From: Achromobacter sp. B7
GTDB taxonomy: Bacteria > Pseudomonadota > Gammaproteobacteria > Burkholderiales > Burkholderiaceae_B
Length of the DNA: 64,000 bases
Reading direction: 5' to 3'
NCBI RefSeq assembly: GCF_003600685.1
Contig: NZ_CP032084.1
Location: 992,001-1,056,000, forward strand
Each line of letters opens with the position of its first letter. The first letter of the stretch is position 1. Both the position numbers and the translations under genes were made by a program. The notes beneath the pieces were generated by a model. It searched no databases, was not told the origin of the DNA, and saw nothing but the letters and a program-made list of their open reading frames with translations. Below are positions 62,701-64,000 of the stretch, piece after piece.

Positions 62701-63164
62701 TGAAGCGATGGATGACCGCGGTAATCACCGCCCTGGCGCCGGCCGCCACGTGGGCCGAGACCACGCAAGAGGTGGATCTGTTCCCCTCGCAAAGCTGGGC
62801 GTCGCTGCTGGATCGCGGCAGCGAACCTAACCAGGACACCGCCGCCCAGGCTAACGCCGCGCCGACCGACACGCCGGCCCTGGACGACACCATGCCCACC
62901 GCGCCCGAAGGCGTCGGCGCGACCGCGGCACCGGCCTTTACGGCCATCGGTGAATGGTCCGACACCGGGCGCCGCATCGTGGTGCTGGCGCATCAAGGGG
63001 AAACCTATCTGATCTGCCAGCGCTGCGATATGGACGGCGCGGTGCGGCCGGGCGGCAACCTGACGCCGCACTACCGCCTGAAGGCGCTGGAAGCGAAACG
63101 CGCCGTGCTGTTGGACCCGCAGGGCAAGGAACTGCATGTGGACCTGGCGCCGCTGGCGCAATGA
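62700..63164 (+). CDS. PilP/GspC-HR-like periplasmic protein
   Basis: The protein is 154 residues from ATG 62700 (GTG 62697 also possible). A signal peptide (MTAVITALAPAATWAE) and a Thr/Asp/Pro-rich stretch lead to a C-terminal beta domain (RRIVVLAHQGETYLICQRCD ... YRLKALEAKRAVLLDPQGKE). The pattern recalls the HR domains of GspC/PilP that touch the secretin. A CQRC pair lies in the domain. Assignment is by position and fold pattern. Confidence 0.45.
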   Translation: MKRWMTAVITALAPAATWAETTQEVDLFPSQSWASLLDRGSEPNQDTAAQANAAPTDTPALDDTMPTAPEGVGATAAPAFTAIGEWSDTGRRIVVLAHQGETYLICQRCDMDGAVRPGGNLTPHYRLKALEAKRAVLLDPQGKELHVDLAPLAQ

Positions 63165-63213
63165 GCATGGCGCTCATCGAAACGAAAAATTCTTTTGGGA
63201 ATGGCAAGACATC

Positions 63214-64000
63214 ATGATTGCAAAACCTGTCGTAATGGCCGCATTCTTCACCCTGTTGCTGGGCGGATGCGCGGCCCCGGAATCACTGAAACGCGCACTG
63301 GGCGGCGACGCGCCGACCACTGCTGAACGCCTGGCCGCCGGCCGCGCGAAGCTGGACAAGAACCCCAACGATATCGAAGCGGGCAAGGACGTGGCGCGCG
63401 ATGGCGTGACGTTGACCCGCGAGATCCTGCAACGTGTGCGCGTCAAGATGGACGCGGGCGATGACGAGGCCGCGCTGCAGGACGTGCTGGAGCTGCTGAC
63501 GATCAACCCTGGCAATATGCGCGCCCAGCAACTCAAGACGCAGCTGGAACAACGTGTGCACCTGAACGCCGAGCTGGCCGAAGCGGTGAGGCTGCAATTC
63601 GACCACCCGCGCGAGGCCCTGTACAAGGTCAATCGCATCTTGCAGGAGCAGCCTGGCTTTCCGTCAGCCGAAGCGCTGCGCGCCCAGCTGCAACGCCGCG
63701 ACGTCGGCCGCCAATCGGTCAAGCCCCGGCTGGCCGACGCGCTGCGCAAGCCCGTGACGCTGAACTTCAAGGCGCAACCCATCGTGCAGATCCTGGACAC
63801 GATTTCGCTGGCGGCCGGCGTGGACTTCGTGCTGGACCCGGACGTGCAGACGACCATGCCGGCCAGCATCATGGCCCGACAGACCACCGCCGAAGACGCG
63901 ATCAACCTGTTGCTGCGGACCAATCAGTTGGAAAAGAAGGTGCTGGATGCGCACACCCTGCTGATCTATCCGTCGCGCCCGGACAAGGACAAGGAGTATC
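63214..64000 (+). CDS. Secretin GspD-like lipoprotein (3' end outside window)
   Basis: Frame is open from ATG 63214 to the window end (262 codons). A lipobox (FTLLLGGCA) puts the lipidated cysteine at Cys19. Residues 30-170 are helical and TPR-like (GDDEAALQDVLELLTINPGN; ALYKVNRILQEQPGFPSAEA). From about 185 a secretin N0-like domain begins (PVTLNFKAQPIVQILDTISL; VDFVLDPDVQTTMPASIMAR). Lipidation and TPR repeats resemble MshL/PilQ-type or lipoprotein secretins more than classical GspD. The pore domain is off the window. Confidence 0.85.
   Translation, partial: MIAKPVVMAAFFTLLLGGCAAPESLKRALGGDAPTTAERLAAGRAKLDKNPNDIEAGKDVARDGVTLTREILQRVRVKMDAGDDEAALQDVLELLTINPGNMRAQQLKTQLEQRVHLNAELAEAVRLQFDHPREALYKVNRILQEQPGFPSAEALRAQLQRRDVGRQSVKPRLADALRKPVTLNFKAQPIVQILDTISLAAGVDFVLDPDVQTTMPASIMARQTTAEDAINLLLRTNQLEKKVLDAHTLLIYPSRPDKDKEY

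Overview
The window is a GC-rich chromosomal stretch of a betaproteobacterium, most probably Alcaligenaceae (Achromobacter or Bordetella-like). The inference rests on the dusB-fis-purH-ruvC-ruvA run, a Bug/TctC solute-binding protein, a phasin, a Burkholderiales-type porin, the bpt/aat pair and proteins that read like Bordetella/Achromobacter homologues. No prophage, insertion sequence, integrase, rRNA or CRISPR array was seen.

Layout. 0-9 kb is housekeeping: the end of a PLP-dependent dehydratase, an NDUFA9-like reductase, the ruvA/ruvC/purH/fis/dusB run on the minus strand, a UbiH-family hydroxylase, a TM2 protein and pepP. 9-14.4 kb is a metal-transport block under apparent RNA control. 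A yybP-ykoY (Mn2+) riboswitch precedes a CaCA-family cation exchanger. A structured leader with a short ORF precedes a stand-alone MgtC C-terminal-like domain. A second leader encoding a 21-residue peptide with an Asp-Pro-Asp-Pro core (resembling enterobacterial MgtL) precedes mgtA. 14.4-35.5 kb is mixed core: porin, CtaG-like protein, galU, a BepA-like protease, azlCD, rhlE, an IclR regulator with a Bug protein, a phasin, pyrD, the two N-end-rule transferases bpt and aat, a Nudix hydrolase, a LysR/DoxX pair, and tRNA-Gly and tRNA-Cys.

35.6-55.9 kb is a complete glycine betaine catabolic island. GbcAB (Rieske monooxygenase and reductase) converts glycine betaine to dimethylglycine. DgcAB with a dedicated EtfAB pair converts dimethylglycine to sarcosine. 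SoxBDAG converts sarcosine to glycine, GlyA converts glycine to serine, and FdhA removes the formaldehyde released by the demethylations. Two GlxA/AraC-type regulators (GbdR-like) lie inside the island. A near-identical sequence element occurs upstream of glyA and at the start of gbcA, with a half-match in the fdhA/soxB intergenic region, so it may be the operator. The island is bracketed by two identical tRNA-Gly(GCC) genes in the same orientation.

57.1-64 kb begins an operon for a type II secretion or type IV pilus-like machine: GspG pseudopilin, a lytic transglycosylase, GspF, GspE, four small PilM/N/O/P-like proteins in place of canonical GspL/M/C, and a lipoprotein secretin cut by the window end. 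This hybrid composition is the least standard protein system in the window. The metal-leader RNAs and the putative betaine operator are the most interesting non-coding signals.
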